A stretch of DNA of 64,000 nt from Flavobacteriales bacterium (GTDB lineage: Bacteria > Bacteroidota > Bacteroidia > Flavobacteriales > UBA1820), in assembly GCA_003150615.1 (NCBI GenBank), contig QALN01000010.1:1-64000 (forward strand), written 5' to 3'. Below the pieces are notes generated by a model. The model was given only the letters and a program-made list of their open reading frames with translations, did no database searches and was not told the origin of the DNA. Shown piece after piece: positions 41,542 to 50,635 of the stretch. Made by a program: the position numbers and the translations under genes. Numbering within the stretch: position 1 is the first letter of the stretch; the number at the start of each line of letters is the position of its first letter.

Positions 41542-42524
41542 CAGGCGCCATGAAAAAACACATATCCGGATACAGCATCATCGTACTGTGCGCCGCCGCT
41601 ATGACATTTTTACCCCGTCCTGCCTCCGCAGGGCAAATACTCGGATTCCGGGCCGACACTACCCTGCTGACACCCCGCACGATAACGGCTGCCGATTCCC
41701 TCATATCAGGAAAAGCGCCGTCAACGGACTCGCTGCTGAAAGCGGATTCCCTTTCTCTGGATACAAAACAGGCCGTTCCATCGGATACGGTGAGGAAGGA
41801 TTCGCTCCAGGAAGTACAGCACGCACTGAGGATAGGATTCGATATCGCCGCACCGCTGATACCAGTCATAAGCGGAAAAGACTACGATAAAGGATGGATG
41901 ATACAGGCCGATTTCCGTCTTACACCTAAATTGTATGTTGCGGCGGATTTCGGATACTCAAAACGCAGGTTCGATTTTTCGGCACAAAAAATGGATATAG
42001 ACGGGTGGTTTGCCCGCGCCGGCATAAATTACTCGCTCATGCGCGGCATATTCAGTTACGACGATATGATGTTCGTGGGCCTTAAGGCAGGATACAGCCA
42101 GTACGACCGCCGTCTGTACGGTGCTTCCATAAACGACGATTACTGGGGAGGCACTGAAAATATCGATATAAACGACAGGCCTTCGGCCATATGGGGTGAT
42201 TTGTCGCTTGGAGTTATGGTGCGCGTGGTTAAAAACGTTTACCTGTCCATGCAGGGAGGGTACGACCTGATACTCTCATCCACAAAACCTAACGGCATAG
42301 GCCCTCTGGCAGTACCAGGTATGGGCCAGGTGTACAATTCTTCAGCAGGATTTTCGTTTTCCTATACCATTTCATACCGCATACCTCTGTATAAAAAAAT
42401 GCACAGGGTAAAAATAAGGCAAAAACCAGAAACCGAGGAAGACAGACAGAAAGCTCAGCAGGAACGCGAAAAGGAGAAACTGCTGGAACCTGCATACAAC
42501 CCGGTGGAAATTCTGGAGGAATGA
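41538..42524 (+). CDS. DUF6048-family exported protein
   Basis: 328 aa from the coupled ATG (MTGAMKKHIS); the second ATG at 41550 is equally possible. The ORF is open upstream to 41334 but that part overlaps the DUF6452 gene in another frame. A signal peptide ends near PASAG. A Ser/Asp/Leu-rich spacer (SLISGK...DSLLKADSLSLD) precedes an outer-membrane-beta-barrel-like domain (GFDIAAPLIP, LYVAADFGYSKRRF, LKAGYSQYDRR, VYLSMQGGYDL). The tail is charged (EEDRQKAQQEREKEKL). Probably an outer-membrane partner of the DUF6452 lipoprotein. Confidence 0.87.
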   Translation: MTGAMKKHISGYSIIVLCAAAMTFLPRPASAGQILGFRADTTLLTPRTITAADSLISGKAPSTDSLLKADSLSLDTKQAVPSDTVRKDSLQEVQHALRIGFDIAAPLIPVISGKDYDKGWMIQADFRLTPKLYVAADFGYSKRRFDFSAQKMDIDGWFARAGINYSLMRGIFSYDDMMFVGLKAGYSQYDRRLYGASINDDYWGGTENIDINDRPSAIWGDLSLGVMVRVVKNVYLSMQGGYDLILSSTKPNGIGPLAVPGMGQVYNSSAGFSFSYTISYRIPLYKKMHRVKIRQKPETEEDRQKAQQEREKEKLLEPAYNPVEILEE

Positions 42525-42635
42525 CGACGACATATAAAGTGAAACGTTTGTTTGCCTGATGTACTTACCGGGAGCAAAGATTTCGATGTATATTTTTCCA
42601 GCGTTTAACGTTATATAAACACCTGGTAACAGAAA

Positions 42636-42678
42636 ACAACAAAAAGGCCGGCCCATACGGGTCGGCCTTTTTGTTGTT
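42636..42678. terminator. Bidirectional terminator between DUF6048 gene and tpiA
   Basis: ACAACAAAAAGGCCG pairs with CGGCCTTTTTGTTGT around a GC loop. T-tracts are available on both strands for the convergent genes. Confidence 0.85.
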
Positions 42679-42705
42679 CATAAAAGTCCTGTAAAGACAG
42701 TCCCC

Positions 42706-43467
42706 TTACATGCGCGCCATTATAATGGCTTTAAAGTCGGCAGCCTTGAGCGAAGCTCCGCCTATAAGTCCTCCGTCGACATCCGGTTTCGCAAACAGCG
42801 AAGCGGCATTGGAAGGATTGCACGAACCGCCGTAAAGTATAGATACTTCTTCGGCTAGTTCCTTGCCGTACTTCGACGCTATCACCCCGCGTATGTGGGC
42901 ATGCATCTGTTGAGCCTGTTCCGGAGTGGCCGTTTCTCCTGTTCCTATTGCCCATACAGGTTCGTAAGCCAGAACTATATTACTCCATGCCGATGCCGGA
43001 AGATGGAAAAGAGCGTTCTTTATCTGGTCTTCCACCACTTTGAAATGCTCGCCTGATTTGCGCTGTTCCAACACCTCGCCGATGCAGAAAATAACTTCCA
43101 TGTTTTCAGCCAGGGCGGCATCCGTCTTTTCGGCAAGGAACTGGTCAGTCTCACCGAAATACTGGCGGCGTTCCGAATGTCCGAGGATTACCTTGGACGC
43201 ACCTGCGGACTTGGCTATCGGAGCCGAAACCTCTCCGGTGTAAGCTCCGGAAGCCTTCGGATATATGTTCTGGGCAGCCACGGCCACGCCTGTTCCTTTC
43301 AGTTCCTGTGCCACGGCGCTTATATTGGTAAATACCGGCGCTACCACCATCTCGACACCGCAAACGGGCATATCGGCCATAGCCGCTTTCAGATCCTTGG
43401 CCAAAGCCACGCTGTCGGTGAGCGTTTTGTTCATTTTCCAGTTGCCTGCTACGATTTTACGTCTCAT
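42706..43467 (-). CDS. tpiA: Triosephosphate isomerase
   Basis: Interconverts dihydroxyacetone phosphate and glyceraldehyde 3-phosphate in glycolysis. It is 253 aa with the substrate Lys in AGNWKMNKT, electrophile His in ILGHSERR, catalytic Glu in LAYEPVWAIGTGETA (loop 6), and a C-terminal GGSCNPSNA and GGLIGGASL phosphate loop. It is the last gene of a leftward row DUF1599, DoxX, ABC permease, tpiA. Confidence 0.98.
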   Translation of the reverse strand: MRRKIVAGNWKMNKTLTDSVALAKDLKAAMADMPVCGVEMVVAPVFTNISAVAQELKGTGVAVAAQNIYPKASGAYTGEVSAPIAKSAGASKVILGHSERRQYFGETDQFLAEKTDAALAENMEVIFCIGEVLEQRKSGEHFKVVEDQIKNALFHLPASAWSNIVLAYEPVWAIGTGETATPEQAQQMHAHIRGVIASKYGKELAEEVSILYGGSCNPSNAASLFAKPDVDGGLIGGASLKAADFKAIIMARM

Positions 43468-43548
43468 TTCTTCTTTTGTTTTTGATTTATTTATTCAGTT
43501 TTATCTTTTGTCTATCTCCTCATCGTCCATACGCACGAATAAAAGCCG

Positions 43549-44619
43549 TTAAGAACGTATTCTTGGGTCGAGCCACGCATAAACCACGTCCACTGCCATA
43601 TTTATCAGTATGAAAATAGTGGCCACCACCAGCACCGCCCCCATTACCACCGGCAGGTCCATCGAATTGAGCGCGTCCACTATCGCCTTTCCCAACCCGT
43701 TCCATGCGAAAATATATTCTATGAACACCGCTCCCGCCAGCATCCCGGCGAACCATCCGGAAGCGGCGGTAATGACAGGGTTCAGCGCATTCCGCATAGC
43801 ATGGCGCACCACCACCGATGCCGTACCGAGGCCTTTGGCACGGGCAGTGCGTATGTAATCCTGGTTCATGACATCCAGCAACGAGCCGCGCATAAGCTGA
43901 ATAACAACCGCCAACGGACGCATACCAAGGGTCACAGCCGGTAGTATTATCGCCGATACGGTGAGAAATTCCCCCCGTCCGAGGTTGTCTATCGTGTAGA
44001 GATTGCCTGTCATCGAAAGCCCTGTATAACTGTGGAGCAGATATCCGAATATCCAGGCTACTATTATAGCCGCGAAAAACGAAGGCAGACTCATACCGAG
44101 GCTTCCGAGTACCGATACTGCACGGTCGAACAGAGAATCCCTCCACAGAGCAGCCAGAACGCCGATGAAAATACCTATTATCATGGCTATCGTCATGGCT
44201 ACCACGGCCAGTATCACGGTATTTGGCAATGTCTGCGCTATAATGCTGCTGACGTTGAGCCCGTCCCTCTGGTACGACTGGCGCAGATACGGCCATTTGA
44301 GTATGAGGCTGTACTTGCCGAAATCCAATAGTTTTACATAAGAGTATTTGCCTTCCGGACAGGTATAATCGCCAGGAGTATTGCTGTTTACCGACAAAGG
44401 CAGAAGGTCGTTGATATAATAGACGTACTGCATCGGCAGCGGTTTGTCAAAACCGTATTTTGCGCGTATGGCTTTGAGTTGTTCTTCGTCTTCCCTCTGG
44501 TCCAGCATCATGCGTGCAGGATCCGAAGGTATGGCCTGGAAAAGTACGAACAATATAGTGGCAAGCCCCCACAGAGTGACAAGGGCCTGTAAAATCTTTT
44601 TAAACGCCAATTTAAGCAT
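43549..44619 (-). CDS. ABC transporter permease, OppB/DppB family
   Basis: Inner-membrane permease of 356 aa with about six helices. The N-terminal LVTLWGLATILFVLFQAIPSD is typical of peptide/nickel permeases. The EAA-like cytoplasmic loop is RTARAKGLGTASVVVRHAMRNALNPVI. No second permease, ATPase or binding protein lies beside it; the neighbours are DoxX and tpiA genes, so its partner subunits must be encoded elsewhere. Likely substrate: oligopeptides, inferred from family only. Confidence 0.9.
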   Translation of the reverse strand: MLKLAFKKILQALVTLWGLATILFVLFQAIPSDPARMMLDQREDEEQLKAIRAKYGFDKPLPMQYVYYINDLLPLSVNSNTPGDYTCPEGKYSYVKLLDFGKYSLILKWPYLRQSYQRDGLNVSSIIAQTLPNTVILAVVAMTIAMIIGIFIGVLAALWRDSLFDRAVSVLGSLGMSLPSFFAAIIVAWIFGYLLHSYTGLSMTGNLYTIDNLGRGEFLTVSAIILPAVTLGMRPLAVVIQLMRGSLLDVMNQDYIRTARAKGLGTASVVVRHAMRNALNPVITAASGWFAGMLAGAVFIEYIFAWNGLGKAIVDALNSMDLPVVMGAVLVVATIFILINMAVDVVYAWLDPRIRS

Positions 44620-44640
44620 TATGAACTTCTCTTCTTTTCC

Positions 44641-45753
44641 CTACCTGATATTAAAATAGCTCCATTTTCCCTCCACAGTGCCGCGCCTGAGCTCCACCAC
44701 CCCTGGGTTGGAACGTATTATCGTTTTGAGCGTAACCGGATCGGCAAAATATACAGGAATCTTTATGCCGTACATATCGGCATACTTATCGTCCGTGGAA
44801 TTTGCCAGCACGATGACCGGATTTTTTGCGGCTGCGGCTTTCGCATTGATTTTCTCCCATTTTTTTGGCGAAGACGAGGCTATATCGTAAGACACGATCA
44901 CGAACACGCGTTCGAGAGACAGTATGGAATCCGTAACGTCGCGGCCGTCGCCGGTTTCTATGGAAAATCCCGTTATTTCAGGCTCAAAACCTTTTTTCAC
45001 CAGTCTTGTAGTGCGGCTGACGAACTGCGCGCCCGGTATATCCCAAGGTTCGTCGGCATCGGTATATTCTTTTTCCACGCCGTCCACAGAATACACCCAT
45101 GTGTTCTCGTACACTGGTTTTTCGGCATCATCGGGTACTTTCATGGCATCAGGGATGTTCACACCAGCTTTATACGGTCTCAAATCGACGAAAGGTTCAT
45201 TGTGAAAAACATAATAGGCCGTTCCGAGAGAAATGGCAAAGATACCCGCTACCACGCTCATGGCGGTACGGAAACGAGCTGTCGGTTTTATGAATCTCTG
45301 CCATACGATAAGCAGGATTATCATGGCCGTAAGCGCTACGTTCTTGAAAAACGAAGGCCAGGGCTCCATGTGTACGGCATCGCCGAAACATCCGCAGTCG
45401 GAAACTTTTCCTGTCAGCGCCGAATAAAAAGTAACTATTGTAAAGCATGAATTAAGAACAAGCAACGTCCACAAAGTAAAAACCTTAAATCGTCCCATCA
45501 GAAGCGATGCGCCGAGTATCAGTTCCAGTGTTATAAGCGCTACGGCAAATTCCGTTGCCAATGGCGCTAGGAACTGCATGTTGAACACTCCCGGAGAGAA
45601 ATATTCCTCGATTTTAAATGCCAGGCCCATAGGGTCGTTAAGCTTTATCAGCCCGGAAAAAAGGAACACGACCCCGAGCAGTATCCTTACCGCCAGTGCC
45701 GCCGTTTTCTTTCGGCCGCGCAAAGCCTGTTCTGCATCATTGTTACCACTCAT
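44641..45753 (-). CDS. DoxX/MauE-like membrane protein (BT_3928 family)
   Basis: 370 aa. Residues about 15-160 are four membrane helices of the DoxX/MauE type (LLGVVFLFSGLIKLNDPMGL, LELILGASLLMGRFK), with the Cys pair DCGCFG that suggests thiol-disulfide chemistry. A fifth helix lies near 170-190. The C-terminal soluble part (about 200-370) resembles a degenerate thioredoxin fold ending in PGVVELRRGTVEGKWSYFNI. It overlaps the upstream DUF1599 gene by 11 bases. Role unclear, perhaps redox support in the envelope. Confidence 0.87.
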   Translation of the reverse strand: MSGNNDAEQALRGRKKTAALAVRILLGVVFLFSGLIKLNDPMGLAFKIEEYFSPGVFNMQFLAPLATEFAVALITLELILGASLLMGRFKVFTLWTLLVLNSCFTIVTFYSALTGKVSDCGCFGDAVHMEPWPSFFKNVALTAMIILLIVWQRFIKPTARFRTAMSVVAGIFAISLGTAYYVFHNEPFVDLRPYKAGVNIPDAMKVPDDAEKPVYENTWVYSVDGVEKEYTDADEPWDIPGAQFVSRTTRLVKKGFEPEITGFSIETGDGRDVTDSILSLERVFVIVSYDIASSSPKKWEKINAKAAAAKNPVIVLANSTDDKYADMYGIKIPVYFADPVTLKTIIRSNPGVVELRRGTVEGKWSYFNIR

Positions 45754-46315
45754 CGTTTTCCATGAATTTTATAAGTGCGAATATCGAATAGTTCAGCATG
45801 TCGTAATAGTTGGCATCGACGCCTTCGGATACTTTCGTCAACCCGCCGTTGTCCTCTATCTGTTTCACACGCAGCAGTTTCTGAAGGATGATATCGCAAA
45901 GCGACGATATGCGCATCTCGCGCCAGGCTTCGCCGTAATCGTGGTTCTTACGCATCATCAGTTCTTTGGCCTCGCGGGCGTATTTGTCGTACAACGCTTC
46001 GACTTCTTCATGCGACATGTCGGGCCGTTCGGCTACGCCTTTTTCAATCTGTATCAGCGCGATTATACAGTAGTTGACTATCGCTACGAACTCGCCGGCT
46101 TCGTCCTCGTCGACAAGGCGTGTTTCTGCCTGTTGTATCGAACGTATGCGCTGGGCTTTTATGAATATCTGATCCGTAAGGGACGGAAGACGCAGAATAC
46201 GCCATGCCGGACCGTAATCCTCCAGTTTTTTTGAAAAAAGGCCCCGGCAGCGCTTTATCACCGCGTCGAACTGTCGTGCGGTATCCGTAAAACCTTCTGT
46301 GGCAGGCTGTGTCAT
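45743..46315 (-). CDS. DUF1599 (nucleotide-modification-associated-domain-1-like) protein
   Basis: 190 aa from MTQPATEGF; a longer reading from 46426 would cross its promoter box. It consists of two copies of one unit: KLEDYGPAWRILRLPSLTD and KNHDYGEAWREMRISSLCD, each followed by a helix with RI.SIQ or RVKQIE and a helix containing YCIIALI or YSIFALI. The family is small and soluble, and its exact activity is not known to me. It is the first gene of the tpiA row. Confidence 0.87.
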   Translation of the reverse strand: MTQPATEGFTDTARQFDAVIKRCRGLFSKKLEDYGPAWRILRLPSLTDQIFIKAQRIRSIQQAETRLVDEDEAGEFVAIVNYCIIALIQIEKGVAERPDMSHEEVEALYDKYAREAKELMMRKNHDYGEAWREMRISSLCDIILQKLLRVKQIEDNGGLTKVSEGVDANYYDMLNYSIFALIKFMENDEW

Positions 46316-46343
46316 TGCTGATTGTCGTTCGTTTTGGTGTTTC

Positions 46344-46351
46344 CAAAGATA
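46344..46351 (-). promoter_or_regulatory. Promoter -7 box of the DUF1599-DoxX-permease-tpiA row
   Basis: Minus-strand TATCTTTG, 29 bases before the ATG at 46315. This supports the short start. Confidence 0.55.
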
Positions 46352-46458
46352 GTGATTTTTTTCTTTAGATACCTGTCCTGGGCGCGTAAAAATGAGCCGG
46401 CGTTTTTTCCGTTTAAATGTTTTCACAAAAAACCGGATTGCCTGATACCGTTATTCGC

Positions 46459-46466
46459 TAAATTTG
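46459..46466 (+). promoter_or_regulatory. Promoter -7 box of the MATE transporter
   Basis: TAAATTTG, 38 bases before the ATG at 46504, with ATTG about 19 bases upstream. Confidence 0.55.
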
Positions 46467-46503
46467 CGCGCTGAAATAAAAAACGAAAAAGAAAAGCTAT
46501 CAA

Positions 46504-47913
46504 ATGCCTAAAGGACAGGAAAATATCAGAAGGCAATTCCGTGCCCTGGCAGGGCCGATATTTGTGGAAACGTTCCTGGTGATGCTGTTGGGAGCGATAG
46601 ACATTCTCATGCTCAGTCAGTATTCGGACGACAAAGTAGCCTCGGCCGGTATGGCGAACCAACTTCTGAGCATGGTGTTCCTGATATATGCGGTTACTTC
46701 GATAGGTACTTCGGTATGCTGTTCGCAGTTTTTCGGTGCCGGTGAACGGCGCAGCGTGATGCAGATACTCGGAGTGTCTGTTATTTTCAATACGATGCTC
46801 GGAGCGATCACCAGCGCGTTTTTATATTTCTTTTCCGGAAACCTGCTCCGCGCTATGGACCTGGATACGTCGCTGCTGCCCGATGCCGTGGACTACATGC
46901 AGATTGTTGGCGGTTTTTCATTCCTGCAAGCCGTGTCGATGACCCTTTCGGCATTCCTTCGCGCGGCCAACAAGGCGTACTACCCGATGTTCGTAACCCT
47001 GCTGATAAACATAATGAACATATTCGGCAACTACGCGCTGATATTCGGAAAGTTCGGCCTGCCGGAAATGGGAGTCGCAGGTGCGGCGGTATCGACATCG
47101 GCAAGCCGCGGCATATCCCTGGCAATACTGCTGGCGATAGTTTTCAGACACGAAATGAAAGACTTCACGCTCCGGTGCCTGCGGCCTTTTCCATGGGTAA
47201 AACTCAAGAACGTATTGTCGATAGGGCTTCCGGCAGGCGGAGAACAACTCTCGTACAGCCTTTCGCAGGTGACGATAACGTATTTCATCAACATGCTTGG
47301 CAACGACGCGCTGACAGCGCGTACGTATGTAGTGAACATAGTTATGTTCTCGTACCTTTTCTCTACGGCAATAGGTATGGGAGGAGCCATCTGCATAGGA
47401 CGTCTGGTAGGACGCGGAAAGAAGAACGGAGCATATTATCTGGGGCTTTACTGCCTTAAACTATCACTTTTATGCACTATCGCGATATCCTCGCTCACGG
47501 CGGTGTTCGGACGCGGAATAATGGAACTGCTCACCTCCAATCCGGAAATAATACGCATGGGAGCCACAATACTCATCGTCGACATAGGCGTGGAGATAGG
47601 CCGTGCGGTGAATATTTTCGGCGGGGCAAGCCTGCGTGCCACAGGAGATGCGCGTTACCCGTTCGTCGTGGGACTGATATTCATGTGGAGTGTTGCCACG
47701 GCAATGAGCTATGTATTCGGAATCGTAATGGGGCTGGGAATAATAGGCATGTGGACGGCATTTCTTCTGGACGAGAATATCCGTGCCGTCATACTGGTAC
47801 GAAGATGGACAAGCAAAAAATGGAAGTCCAAAGGTTTCATAAGGGACGGCAAACCGTTCAAATCCCGATACGAACCTTCGGACTTCAGCAAAACAGGTGT
47901 CAAAGTATCTTAA
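46504..47913 (+). CDS. MATE-family efflux transporter
   Basis: Inner-membrane exporter of 469 aa with about twelve helices, driven by a Na+ or H+ gradient and pumping out drugs or metabolites. Typical blocks are AGPIFVETFLVMLLGAIDILML near the N-terminus, the repeated half after residue 230 (SIGLPAGGEQLSYSLSQ) and FGGASLRATGDARYPF in the second half. The C-terminal tail is basic. Its stop overlaps by 4 bases the end of the convergent small membrane protein gene. Confidence 0.93.
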   Translation: MPKGQENIRRQFRALAGPIFVETFLVMLLGAIDILMLSQYSDDKVASAGMANQLLSMVFLIYAVTSIGTSVCCSQFFGAGERRSVMQILGVSVIFNTMLGAITSAFLYFFSGNLLRAMDLDTSLLPDAVDYMQIVGGFSFLQAVSMTLSAFLRAANKAYYPMFVTLLINIMNIFGNYALIFGKFGLPEMGVAGAAVSTSASRGISLAILLAIVFRHEMKDFTLRCLRPFPWVKLKNVLSIGLPAGGEQLSYSLSQVTITYFINMLGNDALTARTYVVNIVMFSYLFSTAIGMGGAICIGRLVGRGKKNGAYYLGLYCLKLSLLCTIAISSLTAVFGRGIMELLTSNPEIIRMGATILIVDIGVEIGRAVNIFGGASLRATGDARYPFVVGLIFMWSVATAMSYVFGIVMGLGIIGMWTAFLLDENIRAVILVRRWTSKKWKSKGFIRDGKPFKSRYEPSDFSKTGVKVS

Positions 47914-48209
47914 TCGAAAGCTCCGCTTATTCCCGCAGCCGATATTATAGCACCGAAAAACAGTGCATAGAACAATATCAGAAGGACTATCTTTATAGCC
48001 ACGAACAGAAGCGACGCTTTGGCCCAGTTGGCCCGGTTGCGGTTTCCGTCATCCGAAAAAGCCCATACGAACAGCATTATGATGTTAACCAGCGGGATGA
48101 TCATTATCAGCAGCGTGACAAGCCAGTCGCTGACAGACATCACACGGGTATCGTTGTTAAAATAAGGCGGCATCTGTCCGCCGGACTGTTGTTGGTCGAA
48201 GTTTTCCAT
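47910..48209 (-). CDS. Small membrane protein (unknown, conserved type)
   Basis: 99 aa with a Q-rich N-terminus (MENFDQQQSGGQMPPYF), then two helices at about 28-51 and 68-96 joined by DDGNRNRANWAKAS. Proteins of this kind (SDWLVTLL..IP..N.IMLFVWAF then NWAKA) recur in Bacteroidales from memory, without an assigned function. It is convergent with the MATE gene, with no room for a terminator between. Confidence 0.75.
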   Translation of the reverse strand: MENFDQQQSGGQMPPYFNNDTRVMSVSDWLVTLLIMIIPLVNIIMLFVWAFSDDGNRNRANWAKASLLFVAIKIVLLILFYALFFGAIISAAGISGAFD

Positions 48210-48302
48210 TTCAAAAAAAGTGTGTTATATTAATGAACATAGTGAATTTCAGCGATGTGCACATTTTACGACAGTAAAAAAATATAATTCTCATTAAGGA
48301 CA

Positions 48303-48965
48303 TCATTCCAGTTTTTCGACCGTTATTTCAGGGAATCCGCCCATAAAGGACAACAGGCGGTTGTCGTCGTTTCTCAACTTGGTCTTTACCGCCATCGTCA
48401 CCAGGAACACATCCGGCCGGTTTTCTTTTTCATCCACTTGAAAACTGACTATATGATATTCTTTCGGGTTCATGCTTTGGGATATACGCCCGACAACGCT
48501 CTTGTCGGCAGTAGAGAATATGACCAACGAAGTACGCATGCTCACACTTTTGAACATCATGCTCAGTACTTCGAGCCCTACGAGCGTGAGTATTGTCGCA
48601 GCAACGCCGAGAAAATACATGCCGGCCCCTACCGCCAGACCTATACCGGCCGTAGCCCATACGCCGGCGGCTGTGGTCAGCCCGCGCACGAACTGACGCT
48701 GTATTATTATCGTTCCGGCCCCTATGAAACCTATGCCACTCACCACCTGCGCGGCGATACGGCTTGGGTCAAGACCTACGCCGGCATCGGCCAATATATC
48801 GGCAAAACCGTATTTCGACACTATCATCATAAGCGCACTGCCGAGCGACACCAGGAAATGAGTCCTGTACCCCGCTTCCTTGGCCCTGTATTCCCTTTCA
48901 AGTCCTATCACTGCGCCAAGCACTCCCGCAACGAGCAGTCTGACTGCAAAATTCCATTCTTCCAT
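48303..48965 (-). CDS. MgtC/SapB-family membrane protein
   Basis: 220 aa. The N-terminal MgtC domain has about four helices (AVIGLEREYRAKEAGYRTHF, SGIGFIGAGTIIIQRQFVRG, TTAAGVWATAGIGLAVGAGM). The C-terminal 75 aa form a small soluble ACT-like domain (SLVIFSTADKSVVGRI ... GGFPEITVEKLE). MgtC proteins are linked to growth at low magnesium or under acid stress in other bacteria; whether this one does the same is unknown. Confidence 0.92.
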   Translation of the reverse strand: MEEWNFAVRLLVAGVLGAVIGLEREYRAKEAGYRTHFLVSLGSALMMIVSKYGFADILADAGVGLDPSRIAAQVVSGIGFIGAGTIIIQRQFVRGLTTAAGVWATAGIGLAVGAGMYFLGVAATILTLVGLEVLSMMFKSVSMRTSLVIFSTADKSVVGRISQSMNPKEYHIVSFQVDEKENRPDVFLVTMAVKTKLRNDDNRLLSFMGGFPEITVEKLE

Positions 48966-49522
48966 CTTGTCTGTGTCTTGACGTTTACTAAATTATACCC
49001 GCTGTAAACATGGCAGCGCGTTTACCGTCACAATTTAATAACAATCGGCCTTTCCGCCGAAATATATTTGAAAAAAAATTCACACTTACGATCAGCCTTA
49101 GTCATTAATGGCGTGTGTTTGAGAACCGTACTATTAATCATCGGCATTATTTAATTACCTCGTTCGCCTTTTATTCCACTTTCTTTTGCTTCTCCAAAAG
49201 AAAGTGGCAAAGAAAAAGAGCGACCTCGTGCGCGGAGCTAACGGTTTCTCTCGCATCCCTACGCCCTGAAAAGGCGGTTGTAGTGCCGCGTAAAACCCTC
49301 CTTTCCAGGGCTGTTCTGCTCGGAAACAGACGCTCCGCTACCATAACGGGCCGATGTTTACCTCTGTTCCGCCGGGACCACCGGCCTTCTGGAGAAACAA
49401 AAGAAAGTGAAAAGAAGAGGATATTACGGAATAAAAGTACTTTTAATCAATTACGTAAAAAAACTGAAACGCCATACATGACACCACGTATAACGTTTCA
49501 GCACTGCCCGTAACACGCCGTA
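48966..49522. other. 557-bp gene-free region holding a MITE-like element
   Basis: It contains the 233-bp inverted-repeat element at 49177-49409 and a plus-strand TATATTTG box (49063-49070) that faces the element rather than a gene. A 132-codon ORF across the element is basic and low in coding character, and I do not call it. Confidence 0.55.
49177..49409. mobile_element. MITE-like element with 20-bp terminal inverted repeats
   Basis: The left end CACTTTCTTTTGCTTCTCCA (49177-49196) and right end TGGAGAAACAAAAGAAAGTG (49390-49409) are inverted copies matching at 19 of 20 positions. The left end also folds on itself: CCACTTTCTTTTG at 49176-49188 with CAAAAGAAAGTGG at 49195-49207. The interior is GC-rich and codes for nothing recognisable. 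No clear target-site duplication and no transposase are visible, so it would depend on enzymes encoded elsewhere, or be a repetitive extragenic element. Confidence 0.6.
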
Positions 49523-50473
49523 TCAGAATACTCTGGAGGCTATCGACGCAATATTGTCCGGACGGCCCATCGAATAGAAATGCAGAGCCGGCACCCCTGC
49601 TTTTATCAGTTCCCGGCACTGCCCTACGGCCCATTCTATACCTATATTCCTGACATGTGCGTTGTCCGGTGCTTTATCCACGGCAGAGGCCAGTTCTTCT
49701 GGTATGTTCACTCCGAACACCTGAGGCAGTAGCGAAAGTTGCGCTTTGGTAGAAAACGGTTTAAGCCCCGGTATTACAGGCACTTCTATTCCTGCCGCAC
49801 GGCATTCGTCCACAAAAGAGAAAAATCTGGAATTGTCGAAGAACATCTGTGTGACTATGTAATTGGCCCCTGCGTCGACTTTTTCCTTAAGTCGAGCTAT
49901 GTCTGACTTGACGTTCGGCGATTCGGCATGTTTTTCAGGATATCCGGCCACGCCGATACAGAAATCCGTAGGCGCGCAGTGCTCCACCTCACCCGAAAGA
50001 TACTCGCCGCGGTTCATGGAGGCTATCTGCGAAACGAGTTCGCTGGCATGGCAGTGCCCGCCTTCGTGCGGGCGGAAAGTATGTTCGCCCCTCATGTTGT
50101 CCCCGCGCAGGGCCAGCACGTTGTCTATGCCCAGAAAATTCATCTCGATAAGTGCGTCTTCCGTTTCATCGGCCGAAAAACCGCCGCAGATAAGATGCGG
50201 AACCACATCTATCGAATAACGCGCCTGTATAGCTGCCGATATACCCACCGTACCGGGACGCTTACGCACCACGCGGCGTTCCAGAAGCCCGCCTTCGCGC
50301 TCCACCAGCTTTATTTCCTCACGGTGGTAGGTAACGTTTATATACGACGGGGAAAACTCCCTGAGAGTGTCTATCGCTGAATATATGGATTCGATGTTCT
50401 GCCCTTTGAGCGGAGGCAGCAATTCAAATGCGAAAAGTGTGCGTCCGTCAGTGAATTTATCAGTCAGTTTCAT
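49523..50473 (-). CDS. metF: 5,10-methylenetetrahydrofolate reductase
   Basis: Reduces methylene-THF to methyl-THF for methionine synthesis using a flavin. It is 316 aa. The N-terminal FAFELLPPLKGQNIESIYSA, the YINVTYHREE block, NVLALRGDN (FAD/folate-binding region), CIGVAGYPEKH and YIVTQMFFDN are all diagnostic of MetF. It is a single gene on the minus strand. Confidence 0.96.
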   Translation of the reverse strand: MKLTDKFTDGRTLFAFELLPPLKGQNIESIYSAIDTLREFSPSYINVTYHREEIKLVEREGGLLERRVVRKRPGTVGISAAIQARYSIDVVPHLICGGFSADETEDALIEMNFLGIDNVLALRGDNMRGEHTFRPHEGGHCHASELVSQIASMNRGEYLSGEVEHCAPTDFCIGVAGYPEKHAESPNVKSDIARLKEKVDAGANYIVTQMFFDNSRFFSFVDECRAAGIEVPVIPGLKPFSTKAQLSLLPQVFGVNIPEELASAVDKAPDNAHVRNIGIEWAVGQCRELIKAGVPALHFYSMGRPDNIASIASRVF

Positions 50474-50635
50474 TTTTTTCCTCGTTTTGTGTTGCGATGT
50501 GCAAATATGCGCATTTTTGATTATTTGTTTTTACCGCCGCCGAGTTTTATTGTTGTTTTTTTAACACAGCAGCGCAAACGGACACTATACCGGCAAACAT
50601 GGTTTAAGCACAATACGGATATGATAAAACCCTGC

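Noticed and set aside
49115..49513. 132-codon plus-strand ORF in the MgtC-metF gap
   Set aside because: It reads straight through the inverted-repeat element, is highly basic and has no start context or homology-like pattern.
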